Shown here one piece after another: positions 1-13,946 of a stretch of DNA of 64,000 nt. Source of the DNA: Aphelocoma coerulescens (Eukaryota; Chordata; Aves; Passeriformes; Corvidae). The stretch spans positions 20,125,497 to 20,189,496 of the forward strand of contig NC_091016.1 of NCBI RefSeq assembly GCF_041296385.1, written 5' to 3'. Position 1 is the stretch's first letter. Each line of letters opens with the position of its first letter. The notes beneath the pieces are model-generated. The model had not been told where the DNA came from, searched no databases, and saw only the letters and a list, made by a program, of their open reading frames with translations. The translations under genes and the position numbers were made by a program.

Positions 1-1756
1 AGTTCCCTGTCCAGATAGGAGTGACTTTGTAAACTTCAGCTACACCCCACACCTCCTTCTCCTCTCTGCACCAAACAACCCCAGCCTTTTAGGTCTTTCC
101 ATGCAAGGCAGTGGCTCCATCCTTTGAAAATCTCATTTCTGTGTGTCCAGTGTCTCTCTGCCCACGTTGAGGTGCTGGGACCTGACCTGCCAGCAGGCAG
201 AGCACGAGCTGTGGGTGTGCCCTGCTCCTTTGCAAAGGCACCAAGGTGCCATCTGTTCTGCTTCCAGGACCCTTTCTGATGGTGTTTTGTTGCTTTTATG
301 GCTGTTTCTGTGCTCTGAGCCCAAGGATTTCAGGGACCTGCCAGTGGTGACTGCAAGAGCCCCTTCCCAAGGGCTCTAACTGCCTGTTTGGAGCTCAATT
401 TTGAGTGGGAATGACTTAGACATACTAAATATACTTCTGTCTGTACTGAACCATATCTGCCACCTTTTTGACCATCACCTGCCACCTTTTTGACCTTCAT
501 CATAAATGCCTTGTTTGACTGCTAACCCCCATAAACTTGGGGATATTCCTTCCACCAGCCTCCCCAGGTTAAGGATGAAGGTGTTGAATAAAGCCTGCCT
601 CACATCCAGTTTCTGAGAGAGCTACTGTTGACCTTTCTCAGCCCTGAAAATCACAGTTTTGCCTTTCCTTTTGCTTCTTATCCCATAATCAGACTTCAAA
701 CCATAAAAGTACCTCTCTTTCAATCCTATGGAAACCTAATTTCTTTAATAGCTTTTCATGAGGGGTCTTGTCAAAGGCTTTTTGAAAACCCAGACATACC
801 ATGTCTATGAAGAATCTTTCCTGTAATTCACAAAATCCTTCTTGCCCTTGTAAGCCATCGACACCCAGGGTTACCACATGAGAACTAAGCCCATTTGTCA
901 TTTGGTTTCAGAATTACAAGCAAGTTGTATGCTTTTATTTCTCACTTCCACTGTGCAAGGAATAGTCCATCACTCCCATGTGATGCACCTGCAAGCAGAA
1001 GGTGAGTGACAGAGCCTCATTTGTATATTGGCAGCTCAGAGATTTTCTAAAATGAGACACAAAGAAACAAGTATATTCTTTATTTAAATAAAGAAGTGGA
1101 ACTAATACATGGGGTTTAAGGGGTGATTATTTAAAGTCTACTCAAAAGAAAAGTCTGGGGTTTCATCTTGATCGAAAGAGAAAATAACAATGATTTTAGG
1201 TCAAACTAAATAGTTTTGAAATCAAATACTATTATTTTGTTAGATTTTAATATACTTTAATGCCATCTTATATAGTTAACTTCAAGGCTAAACATTATTT
1301 TAAAATGAAAAAGTGGAACACCTCGTTATAATACATTATATTAAATTAAACTTTTTAAAATTTTAGGGTGTTCTCTGCATTTGTTGGCTGAAGCTTACTG
1401 GCGAAATTCTGCTCTGGATTTACAAATAATTCCAGTCCATCCAAAAGTGCATTATCAGCAAATGGATTTTTTGTATGAAAAATTTCAGCAAACTTTATAT
1501 ACAGATCTCCCCACCTGTGATCCCAAACAAAATTCCGTGTACTACATGCACTATCATGTTTTCTGACTGAATATCAAAGTACAGTGTTGTAATTCGTGCA
1601 CAGAGAAGTCTAGTCTGAAAGTAATTCACACTTCTTCCTCTCCAAACTGTATCAAGTCAGACTTCCAAACTGCTCCTCTCACACACTCACTGACATCTTG
1701 CTCATGTTGTTTCCATGCTACAAAACTGAACTAAGTTGGTGATTTGATGCTCAGAG
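1..1756. other. Intergenic sequence, no recognised gene
   Basis: Apart from the LINE relic at about 740-905, I see no supported gene. Parts of 45-360 resemble a very degraded minus-strand CR1 3' region, but not strongly enough to call. A plus-strand open stretch at 1367-1566 follows an AG that could be a splice acceptor; it is discussed as a finding and is not called as a gene. Confidence 0.5.
740..905 (-). mobile_element. Degenerate CR1-like LINE reverse transcriptase fragment
   Basis: On the minus strand a short open stretch reads like the LINE palm region around FIDMVCLGFQKAFDKTPHEK, the segment that in CR1-type elements reads close to VYLDFxKAFDxVPH. The first catalytic Asp block is degraded (CLGF in place of YLDF). 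No 3' end or full domain is visible, so this is an old relic. The exact CR1/L3 subfamily cannot be told by eye. Confidence 0.55.
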
Positions 1757-2175
1757 TGCTGGAGCCCCTCTCCTGTGGAGACAGATGGAGAGAGCTGGGG
1801 CTGTTCAGCCCGGAGAAGAGAAGCCCCAGTGAGATTTTAGAGACCTTCCAGTACCTAAAGGGGGATACAAGAGAGCTGGAGAGGGACTTTTTACAAGGGC
1901 ATGGAGTGACAGGACAAGGGGGAATGGCTTCAAACTGAAAGAGAGTAGGCTTAGATTAGATTAGGAGAAATTCTTTACTGTGAGGGTGGTGAGGCACTGG
2001 CACAGGGTGCCCAGAGAAGCTGTGGATGCCCCATCCCTGGAAGTGTTCAAGGCCAGGTTGGATGGAGCTCTGAGCAACCTGGTCTAGTGGAAGGTGTCCC
2101 TGCCTGTGGAAGGGGAGTTGGAACTGGGTGATCTTTAAGGTCCCTTCCAACCCCAACCACTCTATCATTCTATGG
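1757..2175 (+). mobile_element. CR1 LINE 3' end (plus orientation)
   Basis: The sequence follows the standard CR1 tail. It has CTGGAGCCCCTCTCCTGTGG, GGGGCTGTTCAGCC, the run CAAACTGAAAGAGAGTAGG, the block ending TGTGGATGCCCCATCCCTGG, then GTTCAAGGCCAGGTTGGATG, and finally a short ATTCTATGG end at 2168-2175. It is 5' truncated, as most CR1 copies are. It contains only the end of ORF2 and the 3' UTR and cannot move. Confidence 0.9.
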
Positions 2176-5100
2176 ATTTGCAGTAATTCATTTTTAGGTG
2201 TCAATCCTCTTAAAAGCAGAGTTGTTTTGTGCCATAACTTTTTCCTGTCCTTCAATCTGAAAGGCCCTGCAGTGTCACCTCTGAATATACCTCATATGAC
2301 ATCTAAATGTTGAAAATTTTTACTTAAAACATCTTAGGAATCCAAGTTACAAGATCTTATCATCGATACTCAAATCAAAAAGTCAGTCAGAAAGAGGGAT
2401 TTGCACAGGGAGTAAGTGTGGTATGAAATCACGATCAACTATGTATGAACCACACTTTCAGAAGACAAATGCAGGTACTTAGTGATCTAACCACATGCCT
2501 AAGGGAAATTTACATGCCAGTGATGTACTCTCCAGAATTTAATAATGCATATGCATCATTAATGTGCTACTTAGCAAACCTAGGGAATACCATTTATCAG
2601 TCAGGCAGAATTTCTCTTAGCTTCATTTTTTTTCCTGTTACCTCGCACTACAATTCAAAATGAAAACCATCTAGCTTTTACTTAATAAAAATTCATTTTA
2701 AAACATTTTTACTGTTGGTAGGGGAGCACTTGTTTAACACACAGCAATTTGGAGATATATTGAACAGTACAAATATTGACTGCCCTACCTTTTACCAACA
2801 GCAATAAGACTAGGGAAGGTGGGGACAAAAAGCTAAGGGTGTCAAAATACACAGGGGAAAAAAGACAATTTCAGCATGGCAAAACTGAAAAACACTTAGA
2901 AGAACCCAATACTGACTGTGCTTACTGGCAGGATTTGAAAGCACCACAGCAGGGATGCCCCCTTTGCAAACTTCTTTACAGTACTATGTAAACTTGGAAT
3001 TTTCCTAAAAGAGATTACAAAAATCTGGAATATTACTGGTTTGGTTTGAGTTCTTTTTTTTTTTTAACAAAAGCTCTGTAAGAGGGGAAATAATGAGAAA
3101 TTAGGCTAACCAGTAGTCTCAATGTGCCATATAAGAAAGTACAACCTATAATATTGTGTAAAGGGCCTCGAATTTTTTTCTATTTTTTGATTCTTAAATG
3201 TCTTTAGAAGTCCAGCTCTTGGACACTAAAAAAAAAAAAAAAAAAATTACTGAAAGACGCTGTACTTACATTATCAGTCAGGAATGGTGATGGTGTGGCT
3301 CCCTCTACTGCAGTATCCTGGATGGTGTTGCTGCTCCCTGCCAGGGCTCCTGGCTCGGCTATGAGGGAACAGAAGCAGTCCTTTTAAAAACAAACCGGCC
3401 AAAGATTACACCGATGGATTTGGTTCACTCAGAAACAGCTTTATGATTCTCTGGAGTAAGTCCCAAAGACATACCTCATTTCAGGCAGTAGGGCTGGCAG
3501 GAAGACAAAGACACTCCACTTAAAAAGGATTCAGGTGAAGCTGGAGCCTTGTAGCTCCTTTTAAGGCAGGGAGGTAGCTTAAGGAGAGATGGGGTATTCC
3601 TCCAGAATCATGTCTTAAGATTCCTTTCCCTCCTGCTTCCATTAATTACTCTTCTCTTTTTTCAACTGCTTTTCTTTTTCTCTCCTATGCCCTTATTCTT
3701 GTTATCTCATTTTGTGTGTGCTAAGGGTTTTTTTCTCCACTTATTGTTTTGGGTCTATTCTATTCTCCCTTTTTTATCTTTTTGTCTCACCACTTCTTTA
3801 TATGGCAAAATGCTTGGAAGGGAGTTGTTTTTTCTGACAATAGCATTGGCCATTGCCATAAAATCCTCAAAGAGGAGAAAAATGCACTGGTGGCCCAAAA
3901 AGAAACTGGTTCAGCATCCTGATGCTGCATTATTACAGTGCACCAACACCACAAAAATTAGGCATTAACCACATTCTTCCACTCACACAACCAGAAGAGG
4001 AAGGCTGCTGGGGCAGATCTGTGCTTCTATATGTGTCCCATCTCAATGTGGTGTGACATCAGTGTGACCTGATCCTACACAAAGTTGGGCTGCTCTCAAT
4101 TGATCAGGTGCAAGCAAGAGACTGAGGACTGGCAGCTGTATTTAGAACCGATGTGAGAAATGGCTGAATGGCAACTGGCACTTTTTTTAAGCAGACCTGC
4201 TTGAAATCAAGCAGTAAATTTACACCTGCTCTGCAGGCACCTGGAATGACTATAGTGCTTGTGCAGGAGGTCACTGCTTGGTCCCTGCAGCAGAGTAACA
4301 CTGTGGACGTGCTGCTCCTTTGATCTTGGCACTATCAGTGAACATCTGTGATTTGAGCTCGCGTCTGACTGTGTGGTGGAAATAACTGGCAGTGGAGTTT
4401 CCACAGGATCACCTCCATCTGAAGCAGGTGCAGGAGGTAACAACCACCCAGCTGGTGGATGACTGTGAGTACTGAGCTCTTCTGCCTTTCCCAACTGCAC
4501 CAGGCAGGTCCATTAGAAGATGTACCGCAGCCCCATTAGGCTCTCCCTGCCTACAGGTACTTTCCACAGCTCAGTGCAGAGATAATGGAAACAGACTCCA
4601 TACACTCCTGGAAAAGGAGATCCCTTTTTGGAAAAGAGGACTTTCTGAATTTAACACCACATGTCTGTGTGTACAGACACTAACCAATACCCATGGGCAC
4701 ACGCAGTAGGTGCACTCCAGGAGGGTGCAGAACTGTCCTGTTGTGCCCTGCCAGCTGCACAGTCGCAAGTCTCAGGGGGTTTTTTTAACATGAAATTCAC
4801 AACTGATGACACCTTCTGTGAAACCCCAGTTTTAAAATCTCCAGGATTACATTAGAGTTAATTTGGAAGGAAGGCAGGTTCTTAACTTTCATTCTTACAG
4901 GGAAATATTTGAAAATTAGACCACTCAGAGCCTTGGATTGAAAAATCATCGGGCAAATTTGAAAGTTCATTATATTTTAAATCTTGTTATTTTTTAATGC
5001 CCAGAGTTGGCAATATAACATAAGTCTGCTGTCAGCTCACAGATTTTACTTAAATTAGATACTAAAGGACTTCAGCAGTCCTTACAAAAAAATTATGGGG

Positions 5101-8100
5101 CCATCTGTCACCAAAGAGTTTATTCTAAAATTACAAATCTCTGTTGCAAGTGCTGCCCAGCTGTAATTGGCTGCAAGGTAAGCAAGCCATCACCTGAGGG
5201 CAAAGAAAAAGACAGCGAACAAAAACTTAACACAGAAAATTAACAGATTTTACTGCATCTATTTAGTTATTCTTCCAACATAAAACACTTCCAACTAGTG
5301 AAACGCATTTTCCATTTGCAGAAAAAAAAAGACACATAAAAATATATGCATTAAAAAGTACCAATTCAATGAGCTCGTTTAACTGTGAAGCAGGATTTTC
5401 TCTGAGAGACCCTGTGTTAAGATTTAAGGAAGAATGTAGGAGGAGATAGCAGATGCTCTGAGACAAGTGAAAATTATTTAGGTGTACTTCTATTAATACA
5501 AAACCTGCACTGTATTATTACTATGAACACAGGATGTTCAAGACACGTGGTAACAGACAAGTCAAGCAGTGACGTGGGAGTCTTCCGGCTGAAGTTGCCT
5601 TCCTGAAACTAGGAAGAAAAGAGAATGTGTCAAACAGACGACCATTAAATGTGAAACTAAAAAAAAAACCAAACCCAACAGTAATGAAAAGGAAGTGTGT
5701 AAAAATGAGGCCTTGTTTCCTGGTAACCCCGTGGAAGAGTCAAATTTAGTGATAGAGATTATACCTTAAATTATGCATGAATGAATGTCACAACTATAAG
5801 CTTTAACTTGTGAAGTTCAGGCAGCACTGACAGCATCAGACTTGCCATTCAACTAATGTAACCTCCCAACCACTCTGTCAAATTTGTGAAAAAGAGAAAT
5901 ATAGATATTTGCTGTCTGGCACAGGCACATGAACTCCCGTTTCTGATGAAAATCACAGTTCACAGGTTACAGAGTCCCACAGACAAGATACTTATCATTC
6001 ATGGCTGCAGCAGTTCTGTTCACAGACGGGTAATTATCCCACTATGACTCAGCAAAAATATCTAAAACCCTGCAATTTATTCAGAACTATAAACTTTGTA
6101 TATTTTTGTTACCTGTGTTATACATACAATGGACAGAGGCAGTGTCCGTCATTTTTTAACACGAAGAAATGTTCTGCCTTAAGGGTTAGTTGGAGTTGGT
6201 TCTGCAGAGCAATGTAGGAAGCCCATAGGAACTACGGGGACTATTCCTTGGATAAGGAAAAGTGCCAGCAGGGTCATCCAGTATTTCAGGGGAAGAGCAG
6301 CCTGCATGGGGTCTGGATCATACCAAGGGGCTGCCTGGATGTCAGCCTCAAGGTGGGCATGTGAGGACTGGCTGCACATCCTTCTCAAGAGTTCACATAG
6401 CAGGCTACCTGCTCTGTCCTGGCAAACAGCCTTACACGTGTCTCTTCCAAATCCTCCACAGGAAAACAGATGAGAAAATACTGCAGTGATCCTAAAAATG
6501 TAGCTTCAAATAACGTTTTTGCTCAGAGCAGACCACCAGGGCTGCAACCATCAGTGCAGGACTGAAGAGTTCCATGGTAATACAATTGTCACTGGATCAT
6601 GACTGGATTGCTGGCTTTAGCAGGCAGTTAAAGGAAGGGCTGGAGAAGGGCACCATTTCATATTAGCTTATTTTAAATATCAATCAATCTTAGGGTTTTT
6701 TAATTAAAATAGAAACTTGCATGAGAAAGAAAATTTTTAGAGCTGACCTATGGAAAGGATTCGTGTATTTGGCACTGTCTCTAATTTGTTCTTACCTGAA
6801 ATAAATTCAGTTTTAAATTCCCGGCCTCTCCAAGGTGTGGATGCCAGCTGCACAAATAGATCTAACAATTCTGTACTGTAGGCAATTTTTCCCCGTGTCA
6901 CTCCTTGCCTCACTGGTTCCCCAGACTGCCTAATTGCCATATCATGAAAGAGCCGCCATCTAGGTACACCTCATGTATTTTTATTTTCTTTTTACGACTA
7001 CAATAGGAGATGATGAAACCGATTGCGGGTTATAATATAACTTACTATGTACCAAAACAATTATACTAGCAACTGTTTTCAATAATAATTATTAGGGACC
7101 CACTAGAAGACCAATACCAGTTGTATTATTTGATGCTTTGATAATATTTTTCCAAACATTAAAGCAGTATTAAGAAATAATGAACTGGACTTTATATTCA
7201 AATGTGGTGGCATTTGTCTGCAGGGTTTGCTGCTGTTTCTGTTCAGTTATGGTGGTCAAAACTTTGTGAAAAGTAGGAGGGGAATGAGGACAGATTGATA
7301 ACCACCTACAGATCAACACCTTACAGCATAACATTGTCCTCACGCTTGTGAACAGCAGCTTGGTGGAGAATATAATATTAGCACCCTGCATGGCTTCCTT
7401 CTCAACGAGAAAGAAAAGAAAAACAGCACCAAGTGGAGGTTTTTGGCAGGGACTGGAGAAGCCTGTAGAGAAAAGGAAGAGGTACAGGGAAAATAAAATA
7501 ATGGGAAACCTCGTGTCTGTAGCATGTGAAGAGAGATATGGTGTACGCAGCAAAATAAGGAGATAACCACAGAGATGGTCCTGAGCTCGTGAGGGGTGGC
7601 AAAAGTGGTGTGGGCAGGAGCAAGTGAGGTGACCCACAGAGCACTGCCATGCACAGGAAGGGGAACAGATTGGTGCAGAATGTCTTTCCCATCATGGGAA
7701 TGAGCAAGATGAAAGCCCTGGTGATTCCATGGCGAGCTCTCAGCCTCCGCGTTTCCCCTGGTTTATATTCTACCACACACACCAGGGAGGGATCCCTGCT
7801 CTACCTTGGGCCAAGCACGACTTGTTTCAAGGAGAGGTCATTAGTGCCACCTCAGAGATCTCAAGCCCTGCCTCCCTGGAAGATTCATGTGATGTGGCTC
7901 CCAAGCCCATTGCTGAAAGATAACGTGATAGTGAAAACCAAGCTGCATTACAATAGCAGCGTGACAGAGCTGAGGCATCTTACAGAGTGAACTGCCAGGT
8001 TAGAGCAATGTGTATTGGAGCAGCTTCCTGGTGCACCTACAAGCACACAGGCAGTGAATTTCGTGAAAACAAACTCCTATTAAGCACTTGAAATCATGAT

Positions 8101-11100
8101 GGGAAACTCTCTGCCCTTCTGCCCTCTGTGCTGCTTTACAAGCACCAACCTGGCCATTATGGGGAAAATTCGTTTCTAGGCTCACTTCAATCAGTAGGCT
8201 CTCGACTGTCACAAACTCAGTGTATGCATGCTTAAAAATAAATTTACATAAATACAAGGCTGCTAACAAAACAGAAAGTTCAGGAAAGAGACCTCTCAGA
8301 GCATCTGCACAAAGAAGTCTGCAATAAAGGGCTCAGAGTAGTAGGTCTAATGAGCTATTAATTTCCAGGAGGATGACTGGTTACCATTTCCTTCTAAAAG
8401 CACACTCATTCAGCAAAGGCTCATAGTTAAACTCTCTCTCTTGCTAGGAAAACCAGTTATCAGCTGAGGTCTGAGTCAGAGGATGGATCTAGTGTGGACA
8501 GGGCTCACTGGACATAACACTCCTCCAGTGTGAAGCTCAGAGCATCATGTGATAGCAGAACAAGTCACCTCTCCCCACGTCACGTCACCCTTGTCCCAGC
8601 CTGCACCCGCATGAGAAAAACAACTTTCGGAAAACATTCTCCAGATTTAGTGCCAAAGTCACTTGGCAATAGATCAGCTCCACATAAGGAACAAAGTTAT
8701 AGATTTTAAAAGGAAATAAAGAAGCCTCTTCTTTTTTTCTGCCACGTTTTAATTAGTAGGAACCAATCTTCCTTCAGCCCCCCGAGCAGTATCTGGCAGA
8801 GATGCAGGACTGAAACATTTAATGTGACCATACTGGTTCTTCATCACCAGGCTGCTTCCTAGTTGCCTCTCTCACCCATCACTAATGCTGACAGGTGACA
8901 ACTCTGAAGAAAGAGGACATCAGTAATGCAAAATACAAATAAATTCTTTTTGCAACACCAATTTACTGATTCAGTGCTGGGAAAAAACTTGAAACTTGCT
9001 TAACCCTACCATCCAGCTCAGATTTACGTCCCCTGCCCTAACAGCTGCAAATATCTCATGGTACTTAATTAACAGACCATTGCCATGATCTGTCTTTGCA
9101 AACCTTTAAATCAAAATTCCCTGTTTTCCACAAGAGATCATCTGATTTAAACAGGGATTGATTCAGGGAAATTCAATGCTATGTGCTATACAGGTCAGAC
9201 TGTTTGATTACAGTTGTTTTTTTCCTCTGGATTTGCAAGTTACTTTTTCTTTGCAAATTGAAATTATCAAACTGTATCAGTGAAAAATCCACAAGTGTTC
9301 ATACTATTAAGAGAAGCACAATAAAACACAAGGCAGGAAACAGGATAACTGTGGGTGGCTACTACACTTTTAAATAGCAGGAGCATCTTGAACCCAACAA
9401 AATCAGCAGATGAATGTTCCTGTTCTGTGGGAGCAGGATGGAATCATGAAGAAGAGTTTGATCATCTTCAGCCCTGGCCCATTTTTATTTTGATTCCTGC
9501 TTCTTTTTTTTTTTTTCCTTTCTGGGGTTTTTTTTTTGGACATTCTATTATTATGCAGAGACCAGAACTGTCTGCAGTTCTGGTTGTGAATTAATTTCAC
9601 AGGTTATGTTTAGACTCTTCTTGGTGTTTGAACTCCTGTTTCTGGTAGTTCTTCTGCATGCTATTCCAGCAGCTCTCATCTCACTTCAGATCTGCATCTA
9701 AGAGAAGGCACAATATAAGCAAAGCATCCTAGAATGTCATTTATTCAGAAATCTTATGATTCCATCTCTTCTTTTTGCTGCTTTGTCATGTAAGAAAAAC
9801 AGTAAAAAAGTTTTAGTCATACACCAACATTAAAGGAACCCTAAACAAACATGCAGTTCTTGCTTCATTTCTCACTGCTGTACAACCTCTTCTAAAACTA
9901 GTACAAGGAATCTGCATGTCTACAGACACACAAAAAAGCAAGCAGAGAGGAAGTTAATCATCTTCTGCTACTAAAAGAAAGGTGGTTTCTCAGCCCAGTT
10001 ACAGGACAATGAGCTATTGCATGAACAGTCCCTGAATTACGTATGCTGGATGCTGACAAGCAGTAAACTTAGTGCTGGGGAAAAAATGGCCTTTAAACTC
10101 TACTTTAAAAAATTTTCCAGGCCTGCACAAAATGAGTGTATTAGACCAAGTGATTTTTACCAGCCTACCAGGTTGATTATTTAGGTCAGAATGACCTCAG
10201 TACTCATAAACATTTTGTCATGGTCCTATTTTTCTCAAAACTTAACATTTTCACAGGTTGCCTTATTTGCAGCGTTCATCTCATGCTTAAATTCTCCTTT
10301 GGGGCAACTTCTGAGGAAGGTCAACATGGCCTTCAGTCCTGTCTGTATCAGCATGATGAAACTATTTCTGTGAATTGTTCTACCTCATAGTCTAAGATTG
10401 GCCTGGCAGCCTCTGTCACCACGGTAAGGCGTATAAAGCACTTGGGTTACCTCTGATCACCTCAGCTCTGTGGAGACAAAAGCAGCTCAAGTCAGCCTCA
10501 GAGAAAGAACACACATTAATCAAAGCAAGCAGTCTTTCTACTCCCCATAAGCTTTGCAATAGAGTTCATTTCATGCCAGAGTTTCACTTTTTTTAATAGT
10601 TACTGGGTGTTTGCAGCAGCCCTATAAAACCAGTTAAATCCCACAATCCTCATCCACAGTCATGTCTTATTCCAAAAATGACTACAAAAGATACTAAAAA
10701 AATTTCAGAGAATGTGTTTATGATAAAGGAGAAAAGTGAAAATTGTTACATTTGTCACAGTGGGACAACCAAAGAATAATGGGTTGATAAAAACCTAACA
10801 GTCTTATTCAAAATGAGAAATTTCTACCTATAATAGCTAGGCCTGTGTTGTTTTCTCTCACTTTAAAAGTTTTCTGTTAGCTCTGGAATTAAATTTGTCA
10901 CTCAGCTCAGCAGACACATAGAGCAGTGTAGTGCACATAGCTGGTGCTTCAAACACACACCAAAGTGAAATTTCCTAGACTGCTCTTGACATTAACTCTC
11001 ACAGATACACTCTTTTAGCAAACTTGGTCTGAAGAGCTTTCAAAAGTTTGATATCAACAGTGTTTTTGCCTTGAGGACCCAGCTCCTGCCTGAGTGATGC

Positions 11101-11227
11101 TCCCTGCAGCTGTGCCTGCCTGCAGCCCTTCCTCTTGGATTGACCCTGGATCTGATCCACCCCCTCGCCTGGTCTGGGGCTGTTGTGGTGATAAGCACCC
11201 TGCTCTGTCCACACAGCTCAATGTCCA
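2176..11227. other. Intergenic sequence, no recognised gene
   Basis: I found no conserved coding exon, RNA gene or clear mobile element here. The open stretches present (for example near 4.2-4.5 kb and 7.2-8.0 kb) overlap in several frames and on both strands and match nothing I recognise. A pure 19-A run lies at 3228-3246, and T-rich tracts lie near 9505-9540. Confidence 0.5.
3228..3246 (+). repeat. Poly-A tract, 19 bases
   Basis: Uninterrupted run of A. No retrocopy body or target-site duplication was recognised next to it, so it may be simple sequence. Confidence 0.9.
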
Positions 11228-12165
11228 CGTGGAAACCAGGAATTAGTGGTGTCCCTCAGACTGGGACCAATGGTATTTAATACCTTCATCAAGCACATAG
11301 ACAGTGAGATCAAGTGCAGCAGCAACAAATTTGCAGATGACACCAAGCCAAGTGGTGCAGCTGATGTGCCTGAGGGACAGAGTGACATCCAGGGGGATCT
11401 GGACAGGCTTGAAGCCCATGAGAGTCACATGAAATTCAACAAGACCAAGTACAAGGTCCTGCACGTGGGTCAGGGCAATCCCCCGTACCAGTATAGGCTG
11501 GGGGATGATGGGGTTGAGAGTAGCCCTGCCATGAAGGATCTGGGAATACGGGTGGATGAAAAATTGGACGTGATCCATCTGTGTGTGCTTGTAGCTCAGA
11601 AATCCAACCTGCATCAGAAGTGCAGCTAGCAGGTTGAGAGATGGTTCTTCTCTTCTGCTCTGCTGAGACTCCCCTGGAGTGCTGCATCCAGCTCTGGGGT
11701 CCTCAGCACAAGAAAGAGAGGGACCTGTTGGAGCAAGTCCAAAGGACGAAAGCGTTCACAGGGCCAGAGCACCTCTCCTGTAAAAAAAGGCTGAGGGAAT
11801 TGGGGTTGTTCAGCTTGAAGAAGAGAAAGCTCCAGGGAAACCTTGTTGTTCTCTTTCAATACTTCAAGGACTTGAAAGATAGAGAAAGACTTTTTACCAG
11901 GGCCTGCAGTGACAAGAAAACAGTTTTAAACTGAAAGAGGGTACACTTAAATTGGACATAAGGAAGAATTTTTTACTTCAGAGGTGGTGAGACACTGCAA
12001 CAGACTGCCCTGAGAAGTTATGGATGATCCGTCCCTGAAAGAGAGCAAGGTCAGATGGGGCTTTGAGTGACCTGGTCATGTGGGAGGTGTCCCTGCCCAC
12101 GGCAGAGGGGTGGAACTAGACCATCTTCAAAGGTGCCCTCCAATCCAGGGCATTCTGTGATTCAG
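11228..12165 (+). mobile_element. CR1 LINE, from RT catalytic motif to 3' end
   Basis: About 940 bases of CR1 in plus orientation. The first part encodes the second half of the reverse transcriptase: LGPMVFNTFIKHIDSEI, then KFADDTK with the catalytic F/YADD motif intact, then DLDRLE and MKFNKTKYKVLHVGQGNP. The frame then breaks, and the typical CR1 tail follows (GTGCTGCATCCAGCTCTGGG, GGGGTTGTTCAGC, CAAGGTCAGATGGGG) and ends at ATTCTGTGATTC near 12160. Substitutions and frame shifts mark it as inactive. It is the longest CR1 copy in the left half of the window. Confidence 0.92.
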
Positions 12166-13381
12166 ATACTGGGAGTCTGCACCAGCTGGGTCAGCAAGGG
12201 CTCTGCGTGTGCCAGGAGCAGCCTTGCTCCTGCTGCTCCCTAAGCCTCACCAGTTTGCTCTTGACTGTACCTGGCAGCTTCAAGAGCAAGATCCCTCACC
12301 TGAGGAATGACTTTACCTTCCCATTAAATGTATCTTCCAAAGAATATTGAGAGACAGCAAACAGTACAGAAGATAAGCAACCAGGCTCCTGGCCTCAAGT
12401 GCACTTTGCTTTTCTGTTGTACTTATTGTTTTAAGTATCCTTCTTGATATACATGATTTTATTTTTTTCCAGAAAGAAAAAATTACCTTGTTAGCATTTT
12501 CTTTAGTCCAGCAACTAACAACATAGACAGGAATTATTCTAAACTCTGGGTGAAAGCCCATGTGTAGCAGAGGGTCACTACATAATCTAGAAAAGACAGG
12601 TATAGCCAAAGTTGATTCAGTTTCAAAAATTTTGAGGTATTATCTTGAAAAAAGACAAATCCTCGCCATTTCCAGTGTTTCTAGATTGGAAAATGTTCAG
12701 AACCACTTAGGGAGCTAAAAAGCTTGGTTGAGGGCTGTGTGGGAGTATTTGCGTATGCATTGTCAGGGGGAGAGGGAGGAAAAGAATTATGATAAATACA
12801 GCATTTTTTGGTGTTCAGATGAGTTGGGTGTAAAGTCTGCACTACAGCAGCTTAATAATTCCCGATGGCTTTCGCTTCAAAAATAGGAAATTTAACAAAA
12901 GGCAGGAGGACAGACTCCTTTATAGAGTTTTCAGCAATAACACCTTTTGTAGTCTCCTATCAAACAACTTCAGACTTCCATGTCTCAATTATTCTATAAC
13001 ATACTCTGTTGAGATTAGTAGAAAAACAAGTAGAATGATGTATTTTACTAGGGAGAAGATGAAGACCCTGTCCTAAAACCCCCCTCAGCTTGAGTTAGTG
13101 TGAATGGCTCTACAAGGCACGTGTGTGGACAGAGAATTTGGCACCAGGAGCAAGCAGGCTGAAGAGAGGGGACGTGTGTGCCAAGAAGTAGCATCTGCGT
13201 GTCTGCCAAGAACTGATAAGCTCCAGAGAATTCACAGTCCTGCTGAATCCACCAAAACTGATAAACTGAGCACAGACACTCTGCCAAATCTGTCCGAATC
13301 CACTGGCATCAGCTATGGGTGTTGTACAACCCAGGCTACATCCATGAAGGCTGCTATATGTGAAACTACAAGATTGTCTGC

Positions 13382-13421
<40 letters not shown>
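13382..13421 (+). repeat. (CTAT)10 microsatellite
   Basis: Ten uninterrupted CTAT units. A tetranucleotide run of this length is usually length-polymorphic, so it is a plausible marker for this locus. Confidence 0.97.
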
Positions 13422-13911
13422 ATAAATGCACACACAGACACATATATAAATGACAGAACAAAATGATCTGGAGGGACTTCCTGAACACCCTGACACAACA
13501 ATACACACCTCTGCTTTTAAGTACCCAGCTGGGGTTGGTCTCCAGTGTGTAAGGAGTCCCTTGCTATTGAAAACAGCATAACAAAAGCTATCTGGTAACT
13601 GCTGTTATCTGTTTGCCCCAGACTGATCCCAGAGAAAAGGGGGTATGCAATAACCCAATATTGCAAAGTTTAATTTCTACATTTTTGTGGGTCTCAAAGT
13701 GTGGAGCTACCCCACCTTGGGGATGGAATCTGATGCTGGATCCAGATTTTCTAAATTACAGACTTAGGTGCATTTCCAGTGTGGCATTTCTTAAGTGGCT
13801 GTCACCATAAACGGAGGCATGCCCAGACACAGACACAGGGACACCCTAGACCTGGAGAACTGGTATCATGGAATGGGACTAATTAAAAAGTTGCCAGGCC
13901 CATCACCCAAG

Positions 13912-13946
13912 CTTTACAGACCACATCACCCATGTGGTCTGTAAAG
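13912..13946. repeat. Perfect 15-bp inverted repeat with 5-base loop
   Basis: Left arm CTTTACAGACCACAT (13912-13926), loop CACCC, right arm ATGTGGTCTGTAAAG (13932-13946). The arms are exact reverse complements, and one G-T wobble could extend the stem. No mobile element or RNA gene is recognised around it. Confidence 0.95.

Noticed and set aside
7170..7990. Several overlapping open frames of 70-155 codons on both strands
   Set aside because: Mutually overlapping, low-information translations with no family resemblance. Typical chance frames.
13104..13466. 120-codon open frame ending in Leu-Ser-Ile-Tyr repeats
   Set aside because: The repeated peptide is the translation of the CTAT microsatellite.
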